Source of the DNA: Lysobacteraceae bacterium NML93-0399 | GTDB lineage: Bacteria; Pseudomonadota; Gammaproteobacteria; Xanthomonadales; Xanthomonadaceae | Assembly: GCA_002307375.1 (NCBI GenBank) | Contig: NTJI01000002.1 | Coordinates: 744,001 to 808,000, forward strand | Direction: 5' to 3' | DNA length: 64,000 bases | In this document: positions 19,951 through 28,849 of the stretch, piece by piece | Layout of the letters: each line of letters opens with the position of its first letter | Numbering within the stretch: the stretch's first letter is position 1 | The notes under the pieces: generated by a model | What the model saw: only the letters and a program-made list of their open reading frames with translations | Databases searched by the model: none | What the model was told of the DNA's origin: nothing | Position numbers and translations under genes: made by a program

Positions 19951-20826
19951 ATGCAGGCTGCAGCGCCGCCTCCGCAGATCGAAGACGGCGCGCGCCTGGG
20001 CGCGACGCTGGTGCTGTCGCTGCTGGTGCACGGCCTGGTGGTGCTGGGCATCGGTTTCGCCACCGAGGACGCCGCGCCCGTGATGCCGACGCTGGACGTG
20101 ATCCTCACCGAGACCACGAGTCCGCTGACCCAGGCCCAGGCCGATTTCCTCGCCCAGGCCAGCAATCAGGGCGGCGGCGAGCACGAGCAGACCAACCGTC
20201 CGCGCGAGGCGCAGATCGGCCAGGTGCCGCAGGACAGCACTGGCGTGGCGCCGATGGAATTGCGTGCGCAGTCGCCCGATGCGCAGCCCGCCCCGCTCGA
20301 CCGCGTGGTCGCGAGCACGCGCGGCGACACCACGCTGCCGGCCGAAGACCCGACCGTGCAGTCCGACCCGTCGACGCTGCCGCGTGGGCCGGAGAAGATC
20401 GAACGCGACCTGGAGATGGCGCGCCTGGCGGCCGAGATCCACATGCGCTCGGAGCGCTACGCGCGCCGGCCCAAGCGCAAGTTCGTCTCGGCCAGCACAC
20501 AGGAATACGCCTACGCCGCCTACCTGCGGCAGTGGGTGGACCGGGTCGAGCGCGTCGGCAACCTCAACTATCCCGACGAAGCGCGCCGCCGGCAGCTGGC
20601 CGGCGAACTGGTGATCAGCGTGGCGATCCGCCGGGATGGTTCGGTCGAGCGTGCCGACATCATCCGCAGCAGCGGCACCCCGCTGCTCGACGACGCCGCG
20701 CTGAACATCGCGCGTCTGGCCGAGCCCTATCCGCCCCTGCCGGCGACCGGCGATGCGGTCGACGTGCTGCACGTGACCCGCACCTGGAACTTCCTGCCCG
20801 GCGGCGCGCTGGTCGACGACCGCTGA
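19951..20826 (+). CDS. TonB-family protein (TonB3-like, pilus-associated)
   Basis: 291-residue protein with one N-terminal transmembrane helix at about residues 17-37, a P/Q/D-rich periplasmic region, a charged helix around 150-175, and a C-terminal TonB domain (about 200-285) with the signature NYPDEARRRQLAGELVISV and DGSVERADIIRSSG. TonB proteins carry proton-motive energy from the inner membrane to outer-membrane receptors. No exbB/exbD genes are nearby. Its place after gshB and beside pilG matches tonB3 of P. aeruginosa, which is needed for twitching motility, so a pilus-related role is more likely than iron uptake; that is inference from synteny. It is convergent with the lepB-like gene. 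Confidence 0.85.
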   Translation: MQAAAPPPQIEDGARLGATLVLSLLVHGLVVLGIGFATEDAAPVMPTLDVILTETTSPLTQAQADFLAQASNQGGGEHEQTNRPREAQIGQVPQDSTGVAPMELRAQSPDAQPAPLDRVVASTRGDTTLPAEDPTVQSDPSTLPRGPEKIERDLEMARLAAEIHMRSERYARRPKRKFVSASTQEYAYAAYLRQWVDRVERVGNLNYPDEARRRQLAGELVISVAIRRDGSVERADIIRSSGTPLLDDAALNIARLAEPYPPLPATGDAVDVLHVTRTWNFLPGGALVDDR

Positions 20827-20864
20827 GGGTCGCGGTTCCGACCCGCGATGCGCTTTCGAAGCGC
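20827..20864 (+). terminator. Two adjacent hairpins after the tonB-family gene
   Basis: Immediately after the TGA, GGGTCG (20827-20832) pairs with CGACCC (20839-20844) around a six-base loop. Next to it GCGCTT (20850-20855) pairs with AAGCGC (20859-20864) around TCG. No T tract follows. They lie between convergent genes and may act as a transcription end or mRNA stabiliser. Confidence 0.35.
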
Positions 20865-20935
20865 GCGTTGCTCACTGCAGGCGCGCACTCGCGCGCGAAT
20901 GGCGCTGCGGGACCACCCGTCGCGCGAGCGCCGCC

Positions 20936-21580
20936 CTACAGCCGCCGCCAGCCGATGCCCTCGCCACGGCGCCAGAACACGCCGCGCGCCTGGCCGTAGA
21001 TCGCCGCTGCCGGGACGAAACCGAAATAGCGGCCGTCGAAGCTCGCACCGCGGTGATCACCGAGCACCAGCACCTGGCCATCGGGCACACGCAGGGCCTT
21101 CAGATCGGGCCCGCCGCCCGCGTCGAGATTCAGCGTGACCTGCACGTCGCCGAAGTCTTCCGGACCGCCCGCCTGCACGGCCAACGGAGCGCCGTTGATG
21201 GCCAGTCGCCCGCCGAGCAGATCGACACGGTCGCCACCCACGGCCACGACGCGCTTCACCAGGCGCGTGCCGTCGGATGGCGAGCGGAACACAACCACAT
21301 CGCCGCGCGCCGGCACGTCGCCGTCCCACACCGTCCATTGCGTGAACGGCACCCGCAGCCCATAGGCGCGCATGTCGACGAAGACGCGATCGCCCGGGAC
21401 CAGCGCCGGTTCCATGGAGCCGGTGGGCACGTGGTAGTGGTTGGCGAGCGAGGAGCGTGCGACGAGCAGCAGGCCGAGCAGACAGAACAGCGGCAGGCCT
21501 TCGCGACGCAGCCAGCGCCGCAGCCGGGGGCCGCGCTGGCCGGCGCGCCAGGGAGACGGTGAAGTCGAAGTTGCAGTCAT
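20936..21580 (-). CDS. Signal peptidase I, short single-helix form
   Basis: 214-residue type I signal peptidase (S26 family) that removes signal peptides at the periplasmic face of the inner membrane. After an arginine-rich cytoplasmic segment there is one hydrophobic helix at about residues 28-43, then the nucleophile S55 in PTGSMEPAL, the general-base lysine K109 in RLVKRVVAVGGD, and the box E motif VLGDHRGASFDGRYFGFV. It is shorter than the usual LepB and lacks the second N-terminal helix, and it is not beside lepA/rnc, so it is probably a second, paralogous signal peptidase. tsaB follows upstream with 25 bases between the genes. Confidence 0.88.
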   Translation of the reverse strand: MTATSTSPSPWRAGQRGPRLRRWLRREGLPLFCLLGLLLVARSSLANHYHVPTGSMEPALVPGDRVFVDMRAYGLRVPFTQWTVWDGDVPARGDVVVFRSPSDGTRLVKRVVAVGGDRVDLLGGRLAINGAPLAVQAGGPEDFGDVQVTLNLDAGGGPDLKALRVPDGQVLVLGDHRGASFDGRYFGFVPAAAIYGQARGVFWRRGEGIGWRRL

Positions 21581-21605
21581 GCGCGCGTCCGTGGCGGGTT
21601 GACTG

Positions 21606-22343
21606 TCAGACCGGTCCGGGCGCGCCGGGTTCCGCGGCCCGGCGCGCGGCGCGCAAGGCGGCCTGTTCGACCAGGGTCAGGGCGACGTTGTCGCGCAGAT
21701 ACGCCGGCTCCACGCGCTCGGGCGCCAGCGTCTCGCCGCGGGCGAATGCGGTCGCGGCCAGACGGGCCAGATCGCCCGCGCGCGGCAGTGCCGACGCGTC
21801 GACATGCGCCAGGCGCGCGCCGAGCCGCGCCTGCAGCGCGCCGTCCACGGCCGAAAAACCGGTGCCGACCCCATGCCAGTGGCCGGAGGCGTCCGGCAGC
21901 GCGACGCGCTCGGGTCCGCACACGCGCGCCTCGCCGAGCGCGACCGGGCCGTCAGCCGTCGCCGTGAACGCCTGGCTGTACACCTCGCCCATGCGCGCAT
22001 CGATCGCCGCCAGGACCGGCGTGCCTTGGGCGACATCGGCGCGCATCGCCAGCACCGCGAGCGTCGAGCAGGCGACGACCGGGCGGTCGAGCGCCAGCGC
22101 AATGCCCTGCACCAGCGCGATCGCCAGGCGCACGCCGGTGAACGCGCCCGGCCCGCGACCGACCGCGACCGCATCGAGCTGGCTGCGCGCGATGCCGGCT
22201 TCTTCGAGCAGGCCCTCGGCCCACGGCAATGCGAGTTCGGCGTGGCGGCGCGGCGCGATCTCGAAGCGCTCCAGCACGCGGCCGTTGTCCCAGATGGCGA
22301 CCGAGCAGGCCTCGGTGGCGGTTTCGAACGCGAGCAGTTTCAT
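21606..22343 (-). CDS. tsaB: tRNA t6A biosynthesis protein TsaB
   Basis: 245-residue ASKHA-fold protein, the scaffold subunit that dimerises with TsaD for the threonylcarbamoyladenosine (t6A37) modification of ANN-decoding tRNAs. The N-terminal LLAFETATEACSVA strand-loop, the GRGPGAFTGVRLA motif and CSTLAVLA segment are diagnostic. Length fits. The start codon overlaps the helicase stop codon by four bases (ATGA, 22340-22343), a coupling of tsaB to yoaA that is common in gammaproteobacteria. Confidence 0.95.
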   Translation of the reverse strand: MKLLAFETATEACSVAIWDNGRVLERFEIAPRRHAELALPWAEGLLEEAGIARSQLDAVAVGRGPGAFTGVRLAIALVQGIALALDRPVVACSTLAVLAMRADVAQGTPVLAAIDARMGEVYSQAFTATADGPVALGEARVCGPERVALPDASGHWHGVGTGFSAVDGALQARLGARLAHVDASALPRAGDLARLAATAFARGETLAPERVEPAYLRDNVALTLVEQAALRAARRAAEPGAPGPV

Positions 22344-24346
22344 GGGGCCGGGGAGTCGGGATTCGGAAGGGATTCGGACAGCGTGTCCGGGACGATTGTC
22401 GCAGGCGTGGCGAAGAACGATGCAACGGTCGCGATCTCGCGGGTGCGTGGCAGCGGTGGCAGCGAATCGAGGAAGACCCCGCCGTAGCTGCGGCCGAGCA
22501 GGCGCGGATCGCACAGCACCAGCACGCCGCGGTCGAACTCGGTGCGGATCAGCCGACCGACGCCCTGCTTGAGTGCGATCACCGCCTGCGGCAGCTGCTC
22601 GTCGCGGAACGGGTTGCCGCCGGCGCGGCGGATCGCGTCCAGGCGCGCCTCGAACACCGGATCGTCAGGCGCGGCGAACGGCAGTTTGTCGATGACCACC
22701 ACGCTCAGCGCATCGCCGGCGACATCGACGCCTTCGCGGAAACTCGCCGCGCCCAGCAGTACGCCGTTGCCCGATTCGCGGAAACGCTGCAGCAGCACGT
22801 GGCGTGGCGCTTCGCCCTGCACGAACAGCGGCCAGGGGCAGTCGCGACTGCCGTCGCGCAGCAGGGCCGCGGTCTCGCGCAGCGCGCGGTGCGAGGCGAA
22901 CAGCAGAAACGCGCGTCCGCCCGAGGCGTGCAGCACCGGCAGCACCGCATCGACGACGGCCCGCGTGTAGTCCGGCGCCGCCGGCTGCGGCAGCCGGGGC
23001 GGCAGATAGCACAGCGCCTGGTGCGCCCAGTCGAAGGGGCTGGGCGTGAGCAGCGTGCGCGGCGCCTCGATGCCCAGACGCGCGGCGATGTGATCGAAGT
23101 CGCCGTCGACGGTCATCGTTGCCGAGGTGAAGATCCACCCTGCGCGCGATGCCTCGCGATGGGTGCGCAGCGGCGCCGAGACGTCCAGCGGCGTGCGTTG
23201 CAGGCGAAAGCCACGCGGGGTGAGTTCGTACCACAGCACGCCGTCGTCGCCTCGGGCGTCCGGCGCGTCCTCGTCGGCCGCCGGTTCGGCTTCGTCGAAC
23301 ATCGAGTCGGCCGCTGCGCTGCCGTCGTTCCATCGCCGCAGCCGGGTGATGAAGGCCTGCGCGCGCGCATGACAGCTGTCGAGTCCCGGCGAGGCTTCGC
23401 GCACGGGCGCCAGCGCATCGCGCAGATGCAGCAATGCCTCGTCGAGCGTATGCAGCGCATCCTCGACCGACGGCTCGTACAGCGCGCGGTACCGCGTCCC
23501 GCGCGGCGGCAGACCGTCCATCGCGACGCGCAGCGCGCGCGTCGCGTCCTCGAGCCACTGCGCGGGGCCTTGCAGCACAGGCAATGCGCCGGGCACATTC
23601 TTGCATTCGGCAATCGCATCGCGCGCCAGTTCGACCAGCGGCCGCGCGCTCATGCCTTCGCCGAAGAACTGCGCGGCGAGTTCGGGCAGCTGATGGGCCT
23701 CGTCGACGATGAAGACCTGCGCGCCGGGCAGGATCTCGCCGAAGCCCTCCTGCTTGAGCGCCAGATCGGCGAGCAGCAGATGATGGTTGACGACCACGAC
23801 ATCCGCAGCCTGCGCGCGTTGCCGCGCCTGGACCAGGAAGCACTCGCTCCAGAACGGGCACTCGTTGCCCAGGCAGTTGTCGACGGTGGAGGTGACCAGC
23901 GGCAGCAGCGGTGTGTCTTCGGGCAGGCCGTCGAGTTCGGCCATGTCGCCCATGCGCGTGCGCCCGGCCCAGGCGACGATGCGCTGGAGGTCGTGGGCCT
24001 GTTCGCGCGAGGTCAGGCGTGGCGCGCCACGGGCCTGTTCCAGGCGATACAGACACAGATAGTTCGCACGGCCCTTGAGCAAGGCGCTGCGCAGGCCGCT
24101 GCCGAGCGCGTCGCGCACGCGCGGCAGGTCGCGGTGGAAGAGCTGGTCCTGCAGCGCGCGCGTGCCGGTCGAGACGATGGTCTTCAGGCCCGACAGCAGG
24201 GCCGGAACGAGATACGCGAATGTCTTGCCGGTGCCCGTGCCGGCCTCGGCGAGGAGCGTGGCGCGCGCATCGATGGCGTCAGCGACCGCGCCGGCCAGTG
24301 TCTGCTGCGCGGCGCGTGGCCGGAACGCGTCGATGCGCGCGGCCAA
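22340..24346 (-). CDS. yoaA: ATP-dependent DNA helicase, YoaA/DinG family
   Basis: About 668-residue XPD-like superfamily 2 helicase with an iron-sulfur cluster. Visible features are F-R-P-R-x-x-Q close to the N-terminus, Walker A EAGTGTGKT at about residues 34-42, four cysteines spaced as in the Fe-S domain (NYLCLYR, DNCLGNEC, SECF), the DEAH box in FIVDEAHQL, and the C-terminal GVDVAGDALSVVVIDKLPF and GVGRLIR motifs. YoaA works with HolC in repair of blocked replication forks in E. coli. There is no ATG near the conserved start; TTG at 24346 is the only usual alternative start in the right area, so the first residues are uncertain. It overlaps tsaB by four bases. Confidence 0.88.
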   Translation of the reverse strand: MAARIDAFRPRAAQQTLAGAVADAIDARATLLAEAGTGTGKTFAYLVPALLSGLKTIVSTGTRALQDQLFHRDLPRVRDALGSGLRSALLKGRANYLCLYRLEQARGAPRLTSREQAHDLQRIVAWAGRTRMGDMAELDGLPEDTPLLPLVTSTVDNCLGNECPFWSECFLVQARQRAQAADVVVVNHHLLLADLALKQEGFGEILPGAQVFIVDEAHQLPELAAQFFGEGMSARPLVELARDAIAECKNVPGALPVLQGPAQWLEDATRALRVAMDGLPPRGTRYRALYEPSVEDALHTLDEALLHLRDALAPVREASPGLDSCHARAQAFITRLRRWNDGSAAADSMFDEAEPAADEDAPDARGDDGVLWYELTPRGFRLQRTPLDVSAPLRTHREASRAGWIFTSATMTVDGDFDHIAARLGIEAPRTLLTPSPFDWAHQALCYLPPRLPQPAAPDYTRAVVDAVLPVLHASGGRAFLLFASHRALRETAALLRDGSRDCPWPLFVQGEAPRHVLLQRFRESGNGVLLGAASFREGVDVAGDALSVVVIDKLPFAAPDDPVFEARLDAIRRAGGNPFRDEQLPQAVIALKQGVGRLIRTEFDRGVLVLCDPRLLGRSYGGVFLDSLPPLPRTREIATVASFFATPATIVPDTLSESLPNPDSPAP

Positions 24347-24423
24347 CAGACCGCCCTCGACGAGCGCGTCCCGGCTGCGGTCGGCGAGGCGGTCGCCGCG
24401 CGCGGCGGCGGGTGCCGGGGTGG

Positions 24424-24957
24424 TCAGAAGCGGTCGGGGCCGGCGACGCGGCAGCCGTCGGCCTGATGGCGCGCCTGCGCCGCGCCTTCGGCATCGCCGG
24501 TCGACAGGCGCACCTGCTCGAGGGTGATCCAGTGGCGCCGGCACAGTGGGCCGACCTGCGCGCCGAGCGCATACGCGCGCTCGGCCAGCTGCGTGGCCAT
24601 GACCAGGTCGTTCTGCAGCACCGCCAGCTCGGCGCGCTCCTGCAGCAGCGCCGGATCGCCGTCGACGATGCCCAGCGCCTCGTCGAGCGCTGCGACCGCG
24701 CCGGCGAGATCGCCCTGGGCCTCGAGTGCGACCGCACGTGCGCGCAGGTCCTCGACCATCGGGTCGCGCAGCGGCTGCACGGCCAGTTCGCCATCGCCAT
24801 CGCCGGCCGAGGCGCGGATCGCCTGGACCATCGTCTGCGGCGGAATGGTCGATGCGGGCGCGCTGTCGGCGGCGGTCGGTGCCTGACTGGCACAGGCGGC
24901 GAGCGCGAGTGCGGTCGCGACAGCGGACAGGCGGAAGGCGGCGTGGACTGGCTTCAT
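24424..24957 (-). CDS. TPR-containing lipoprotein of unknown function
   Basis: 177-residue predicted lipoprotein. A signal sequence ends in the lipobox LAAC with C22 as the acylation site. Mature residues about 65-145 contain two or more TPR-like helix pairs (ALEAQGDLAGAVAALDEALG, QNDLVMATQLAERAYALGAQ), suggesting a protein-binding scaffold. The start codon shares one base with the mrcB stop, so it is coupled to the PBP1B gene; a role as a PBP1B-associated factor, comparable in position and type to lipoprotein activators of class A PBPs, is possible but unproven. Lipobox and TPR are seen; the function is inference. Confidence 0.8.
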   Translation of the reverse strand: MKPVHAAFRLSAVATALALAACASQAPTAADSAPASTIPPQTMVQAIRASAGDGDGELAVQPLRDPMVEDLRARAVALEAQGDLAGAVAALDEALGIVDGDPALLQERAELAVLQNDLVMATQLAERAYALGAQVGPLCRRHWITLEQVRLSTGDAEGAAQARHQADGCRVAGPDRF

Positions 24958-27428
24958 CAGGGCGATTCCTGGACAGGGGGCGCCGGCTCCGGCGCGGGTG
25001 CTGCGGTCGGTGCAGGTTCGGGTGGCGTATCGCGGCCGAAGCCGAAGAACTCGCGCCAGCCGCGCCGCGCCTCCTGCTGCACCGGCGCGCCGGTCGCATC
25101 GACGAGCGTGCCGTTCTCGTCGACGAAAGTCTGGTCGGGGTTATAGCTCGGGCACGGCTGGTAGGGCGGCGCGTAGCCGGCGGCGAAGGCGAAGCGACGC
25201 GCCTCGGGGCAATCGGCATCGGTGGCGTTTGATTGCGCGATCCACTGCCATTCCAGCCCGGCGTCCCCGACTTCGAGCGGCGCACTGGGCAGGCGCGAGA
25301 AGATGCCCGACCACACGCGCATCGCGCCGGTGGCGCCGTAGAGGCCGGTCTGCTCGTTCTGGTCATTGCCCACCCAGACAACGGCCAGGTGGTCGCCCGT
25401 CCAGCCGGCGAACCAGCTGTCGCGGCCGTCGTTGCTGGTGCCGGTCTTGCCGGCGGCATTGAGCCGGCCGAGTCCGTCGTTGACCAGCTGCCGGCCGGTG
25501 CCCGACGTGACCGCGTGCTGCAGAGCCAGCGTCACCAGACGCGCGGCGATCGCGTCGCCTTCCTGCGCCGGCGGCGGCGCGGTGTCGTAGCGGCTCAGTA
25601 CCTGACCCTGCTCGTCGATCACGCCGCGCACCGCGCGCAGCGGCTGGATCTCGGCGCCCGAGGCGAGGAACTGGTAGAGCTGGGCCATCGCGTAGGGGCT
25701 CTGGTCCATCGAGCCGAGCGTCAGCGAGGGGTTGGGCGTGGCGCGGACGCCGACCAGGCGATAGATCATGTCGGCCAGCGCATGCGGGCCGATGTCCTGG
25801 CCGATGCGCACCGTGGCCTGATTGTAGGAGCGCGCCAGCGCATCGATCATCCGCACGGTGCCGTGACTGCGGCCGTCGGAATTGCCGGGCGACCACGAGC
25901 GGCCGTTCGGCAGGGTGATCGTGACCGGCGAATCGTCGACCCAGCTCGCGAGCGAATAGCGCTGCGGCTGGGTCCCCAGTGCAATCAGGTACACGAACGG
26001 CTTGAGCAGCGAGCCCACCGGACGGTGCGCTTCGACCACGCGATTGAAGCCGTGCTCGACCGGATCGCGACTGCCCACCGCGGCGACGATCTCGCCCGAA
26101 TGCACGTCGGTGACGACCAGGCCGGCCTGCAACGGCGGCCGCTTGCCGGTGGACAGATCCTTGATCGTACGCACGGTCGCGCCTTCGGCGTAGGCCTGGG
26201 CCGACGGCGCCATCGCGGTCATCACCGACAGACCCGCGCCCTGCAGTTCGCCGGCCGGGTAGTCGCGCGCCAGCTGGCGCCGCACCAGGTCGACGTAGGC
26301 GGGAAAGCGGTTGGCGGCAATGCTGCCGGGCGTGTCGGTGACGCCGAGCGGACGCGCGATGGCCCGGTCGTGCGCGGCCTGGTCGATCAGCCCGGACTGG
26401 AGCATCTTGCCGAGCACGAAATCGCGGCGTGCCTGCGCGCGCTCGGGATGACGGCGCGGATCGTAGTGCGAGGGCCCGCGGATGATGCCGACCAGCAGCG
26501 CGACCTGTTCGGTTTCCAGGTCGTCGAGACGGCGCCCGAACCAGAACTCCGAGCCCGCCGCGACGCCGTGGATCGCCTGCGCGCCGCGCTGGCCCAGATA
26601 CACCTGGTTGAGATAGGCCTCCAGGATCGGGCCCTTGCCGTAGCGTGCCTCGATCAGCATCGCGTACAGGATTTCGTTGAACTTGCGCGTGTAGGTCTGC
26701 TCGCGGCCGATGCCCAGTAGGCCGCTGCGGGCGAGCTGCTGGGTCAGCGTGCTCGCGCCCTGGCGCGTTTCGCCGGCGCGCAGGTTGATGAAGGCCGCAC
26801 GCGCCATGCCGCTCAGGTCGATGCCGTGGTGGTGCGCGAAGTCCTGGTCCTCGACCACCTGCAGCGTGTCGGTCAGCAGCTGCGGCACCTCGTCGATGCG
26901 GACCAGGCGACGCTCTTCCTGGCGCTGTCCGTAGAGCGTGGCGATACGCGCCGGATCCATGCGCGCGACTTTCAGCGTGCGCTCGCCGTCGCCGTCGCGC
27001 AGGCGCGAGACGCGCCCACCCGACAGCGAGACCTGCACACGGCCCGGCGCGACCACGCCGTCGACATCGCGGAAACCGCGGCTGGAGATCGTCCAGCGCG
27101 CGCCTGTCGTCGCATAGGTGCCCGGCTTGATGCCGTCGCCCTCGCGATAGCCAGCTGCGTCGAGTTCGGTCTTGAGCGTCGCGGCGTTCATCGCCAGGCC
27201 CGGCGTGATCTGCAGCGGGCGCGCGTACACGCGCGTGGGCACCTGCCAGGTCAGCGCGCCGAACTTCTCGGTGACCTGACTGTTGAGGTAGACCGTGTAG
27301 GGAATCAGAAAGCCCAGCCCGAGCCCCACCAGCGCCAGCACCACCGTGACCGCACGCCGCCGCCAGACCGGTGGCGCGCCGTCGTCCAGATCATCAATGT
27401 CGTCGTCTTCGTAATCGATCCGGGCCAT
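24957..27428 (-). CDS. mrcB: Penicillin-binding protein 1B
   Basis: 823-residue bifunctional class A peptidoglycan synthase. A cytoplasmic acidic tail precedes a transmembrane helix at about residues 27-48; a UB2H-like region follows; the GT51 glycosyltransferase domain shows the catalytic-glutamate motif EDQDFAHHHGID and STLTQQLAR; the transpeptidase domain has the nucleophile S-L-L-K in RPVGSLLKPF, the S-Y-N motif and K-T-G-T in AAGKTGTSNDGRDSW. The C-terminus is extended and P/A/E-rich. A possible -10 element (TAGACT, plus 27481-27486) lies upstream. It is followed, with one-base overlap, by a lipoprotein gene. Confidence 0.95.
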   Translation of the reverse strand: MARIDYEDDDIDDLDDGAPPVWRRRAVTVVLALVGLGLGFLIPYTVYLNSQVTEKFGALTWQVPTRVYARPLQITPGLAMNAATLKTELDAAGYREGDGIKPGTYATTGARWTISSRGFRDVDGVVAPGRVQVSLSGGRVSRLRDGDGERTLKVARMDPARIATLYGQRQEERRLVRIDEVPQLLTDTLQVVEDQDFAHHHGIDLSGMARAAFINLRAGETRQGASTLTQQLARSGLLGIGREQTYTRKFNEILYAMLIEARYGKGPILEAYLNQVYLGQRGAQAIHGVAAGSEFWFGRRLDDLETEQVALLVGIIRGPSHYDPRRHPERAQARRDFVLGKMLQSGLIDQAAHDRAIARPLGVTDTPGSIAANRFPAYVDLVRRQLARDYPAGELQGAGLSVMTAMAPSAQAYAEGATVRTIKDLSTGKRPPLQAGLVVTDVHSGEIVAAVGSRDPVEHGFNRVVEAHRPVGSLLKPFVYLIALGTQPQRYSLASWVDDSPVTITLPNGRSWSPGNSDGRSHGTVRMIDALARSYNQATVRIGQDIGPHALADMIYRLVGVRATPNPSLTLGSMDQSPYAMAQLYQFLASGAEIQPLRAVRGVIDEQGQVLSRYDTAPPPAQEGDAIAARLVTLALQHAVTSGTGRQLVNDGLGRLNAAGKTGTSNDGRDSWFAGWTGDHLAVVWVGNDQNEQTGLYGATGAMRVWSGIFSRLPSAPLEVGDAGLEWQWIAQSNATDADCPEARRFAFAAGYAPPYQPCPSYNPDQTFVDENGTLVDATGAPVQQEARRGWREFFGFGRDTPPEPAPTAAPAPEPAPPVQESP

Positions 27429-27550
27429 GGCACCAACGCGCAGTTGCCCGACGCGGAGTGCGACAATGGGCAGCGGCGCGAGTCTAGCGCAGCGTCACCG
27501 CGCGCTCCTGGGACAGGGTCGCCCTTCATTCAGACTGTCGGAACCGCGCG

Positions 27551-28849
27551 TTGCTGCTCGCTCTCAGTTACCAGCTCGATCGCCTCTCCTCCCGACTGCA
27601 TCGCTCCAGGCTCGCGCTGCATGCGCGCGGGTGGCGCGGGTTGCTCGAGCGCATGCGCGGCGGCGCCCATGGTGCGACCGCGCCGATGACCGCACCCGAC
27701 CCGCACGTGCACCGCGGACCGCAGCTCGCCGACGCGCATCTTCCCGGCGGACCGCACGTGCTGATGATCGATGTCACGACGCCCCGCCCCGATCGAGACT
27801 CCGGATCGGTGCGCGCGTTCGGTCTCATGACGCTTCTCGTCGAAGCGGGCTACCGGGTCGAATTCCTGCCCGATGACGGCCGTGACGCGGGGCACTACAG
27901 CGACGCGCTGCGTGCGGCCGGCGTGCAGGTGCATCTGGTGGCCGGCACGTCGGCGCGGATCCGCTGGCTCAGTGCCCACGCGCCCCGGTGCGAGGCGGTG
28001 ATCGTCAGCCGCTATCACCTGGCCGAGTCGATCTTCCCGCTGCTTCGGCGCATCGCTCCCGCCACGCGGCGCATTCTTGACACCGTCGATCTCCACCACC
28101 TGCGCGAACTGCGCGAAAGCGAGCAGCGCAATGATCCGAAGCTGCGCAGGCTCGCTGCCATGACGCGCAAGCGCGAGCTTGCCGCGGTCCGTGCTGCCGA
28201 TGTCACATGGGTCGTCAGCGCGGCGGAGCAGACATTGCTCGCCCACGCGCTGCCCGGATCGCAGGTGCGCGTCGTGTCCAATATCCAGAATCCGGAACCT
28301 GAGGTTCCGGGTCCCGAGCACAGGCGAGGGGCGGTATTCGTCGGCGGCGCCGCGCATCCGCCGAATCTCGATGCGGTCGCATGGCTGCTCGATGCCTTGC
28401 TACCGGCGATGCGCCAGGCGGTGCCCGACCTGGAACTGCATCTGGTGGGCGAAGGTCTGGAGAAGGCCGTGCCGCGTCCGCCGGCGGGCGTGATCGTCCA
28501 CGGGTTCGTGCCCGACCTGAGGCCGCTGCTGCGCGAGATGCGTGTGGGCGTGGCGCCCTTGCGCTTCGGGGCTGGAGTGAAGGGAAAGGTGAACCAGGGC
28601 ATGGCTCACGGCCTGCCCATGCTGGTGACCCCCTGCGCGGCCGAGGGGATGCACCTGCGCGATGGCGCGCAGGCCTTCATTGCGCAGACGCCCGAAGCGT
28701 TCGCCGAAATCATCGCGCGGCTGGACGCGGATGACGCGCTCTGGCTGCAGGTGTCCCATGCGGCCCGCGAACATGTCGCGCAACATTTCTCCGCAACCAC
28801 AGCGCGAGCAGCCGTGATCGCCTCGCTTCGACTGGACACACCCGCCTGA
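27551..28849 (+). CDS. Glycosyltransferase, GT4-like
   Basis: 432-residue predicted glycosyltransferase of GT-B fold. The N-terminal half has VLMIDVTTPRPDRDSGSVRA, a sugar-transferase opening in which the acceptor site forms; the C-terminal half carries VFVGGAAHPPNLDAVAWL and the nucleotide-sugar binding motif around APLRFGAGVKGKVNQGMAHG and CAAEGM. Acceptor and donor are unknown; a role in surface polysaccharide or glycoprotein synthesis is likely. The start is uncertain: the frame begins with TTG at 27551, behind a weak GGAA, and the first ATGs lie about 35-45 codons inside. The stop overlaps the next gene (TGATG). Confidence 0.82.
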   Translation: MLLALSYQLDRLSSRLHRSRLALHARGWRGLLERMRGGAHGATAPMTAPDPHVHRGPQLADAHLPGGPHVLMIDVTTPRPDRDSGSVRAFGLMTLLVEAGYRVEFLPDDGRDAGHYSDALRAAGVQVHLVAGTSARIRWLSAHAPRCEAVIVSRYHLAESIFPLLRRIAPATRRILDTVDLHHLRELRESEQRNDPKLRRLAAMTRKRELAAVRAADVTWVVSAAEQTLLAHALPGSQVRVVSNIQNPEPEVPGPEHRRGAVFVGGAAHPPNLDAVAWLLDALLPAMRQAVPDLELHLVGEGLEKAVPRPPAGVIVHGFVPDLRPLLREMRVGVAPLRFGAGVKGKVNQGMAHGLPMLVTPCAAEGMHLRDGAQAFIAQTPEAFAEIIARLDADDALWLQVSHAAREHVAQHFSATTARAAVIASLRLDTPA

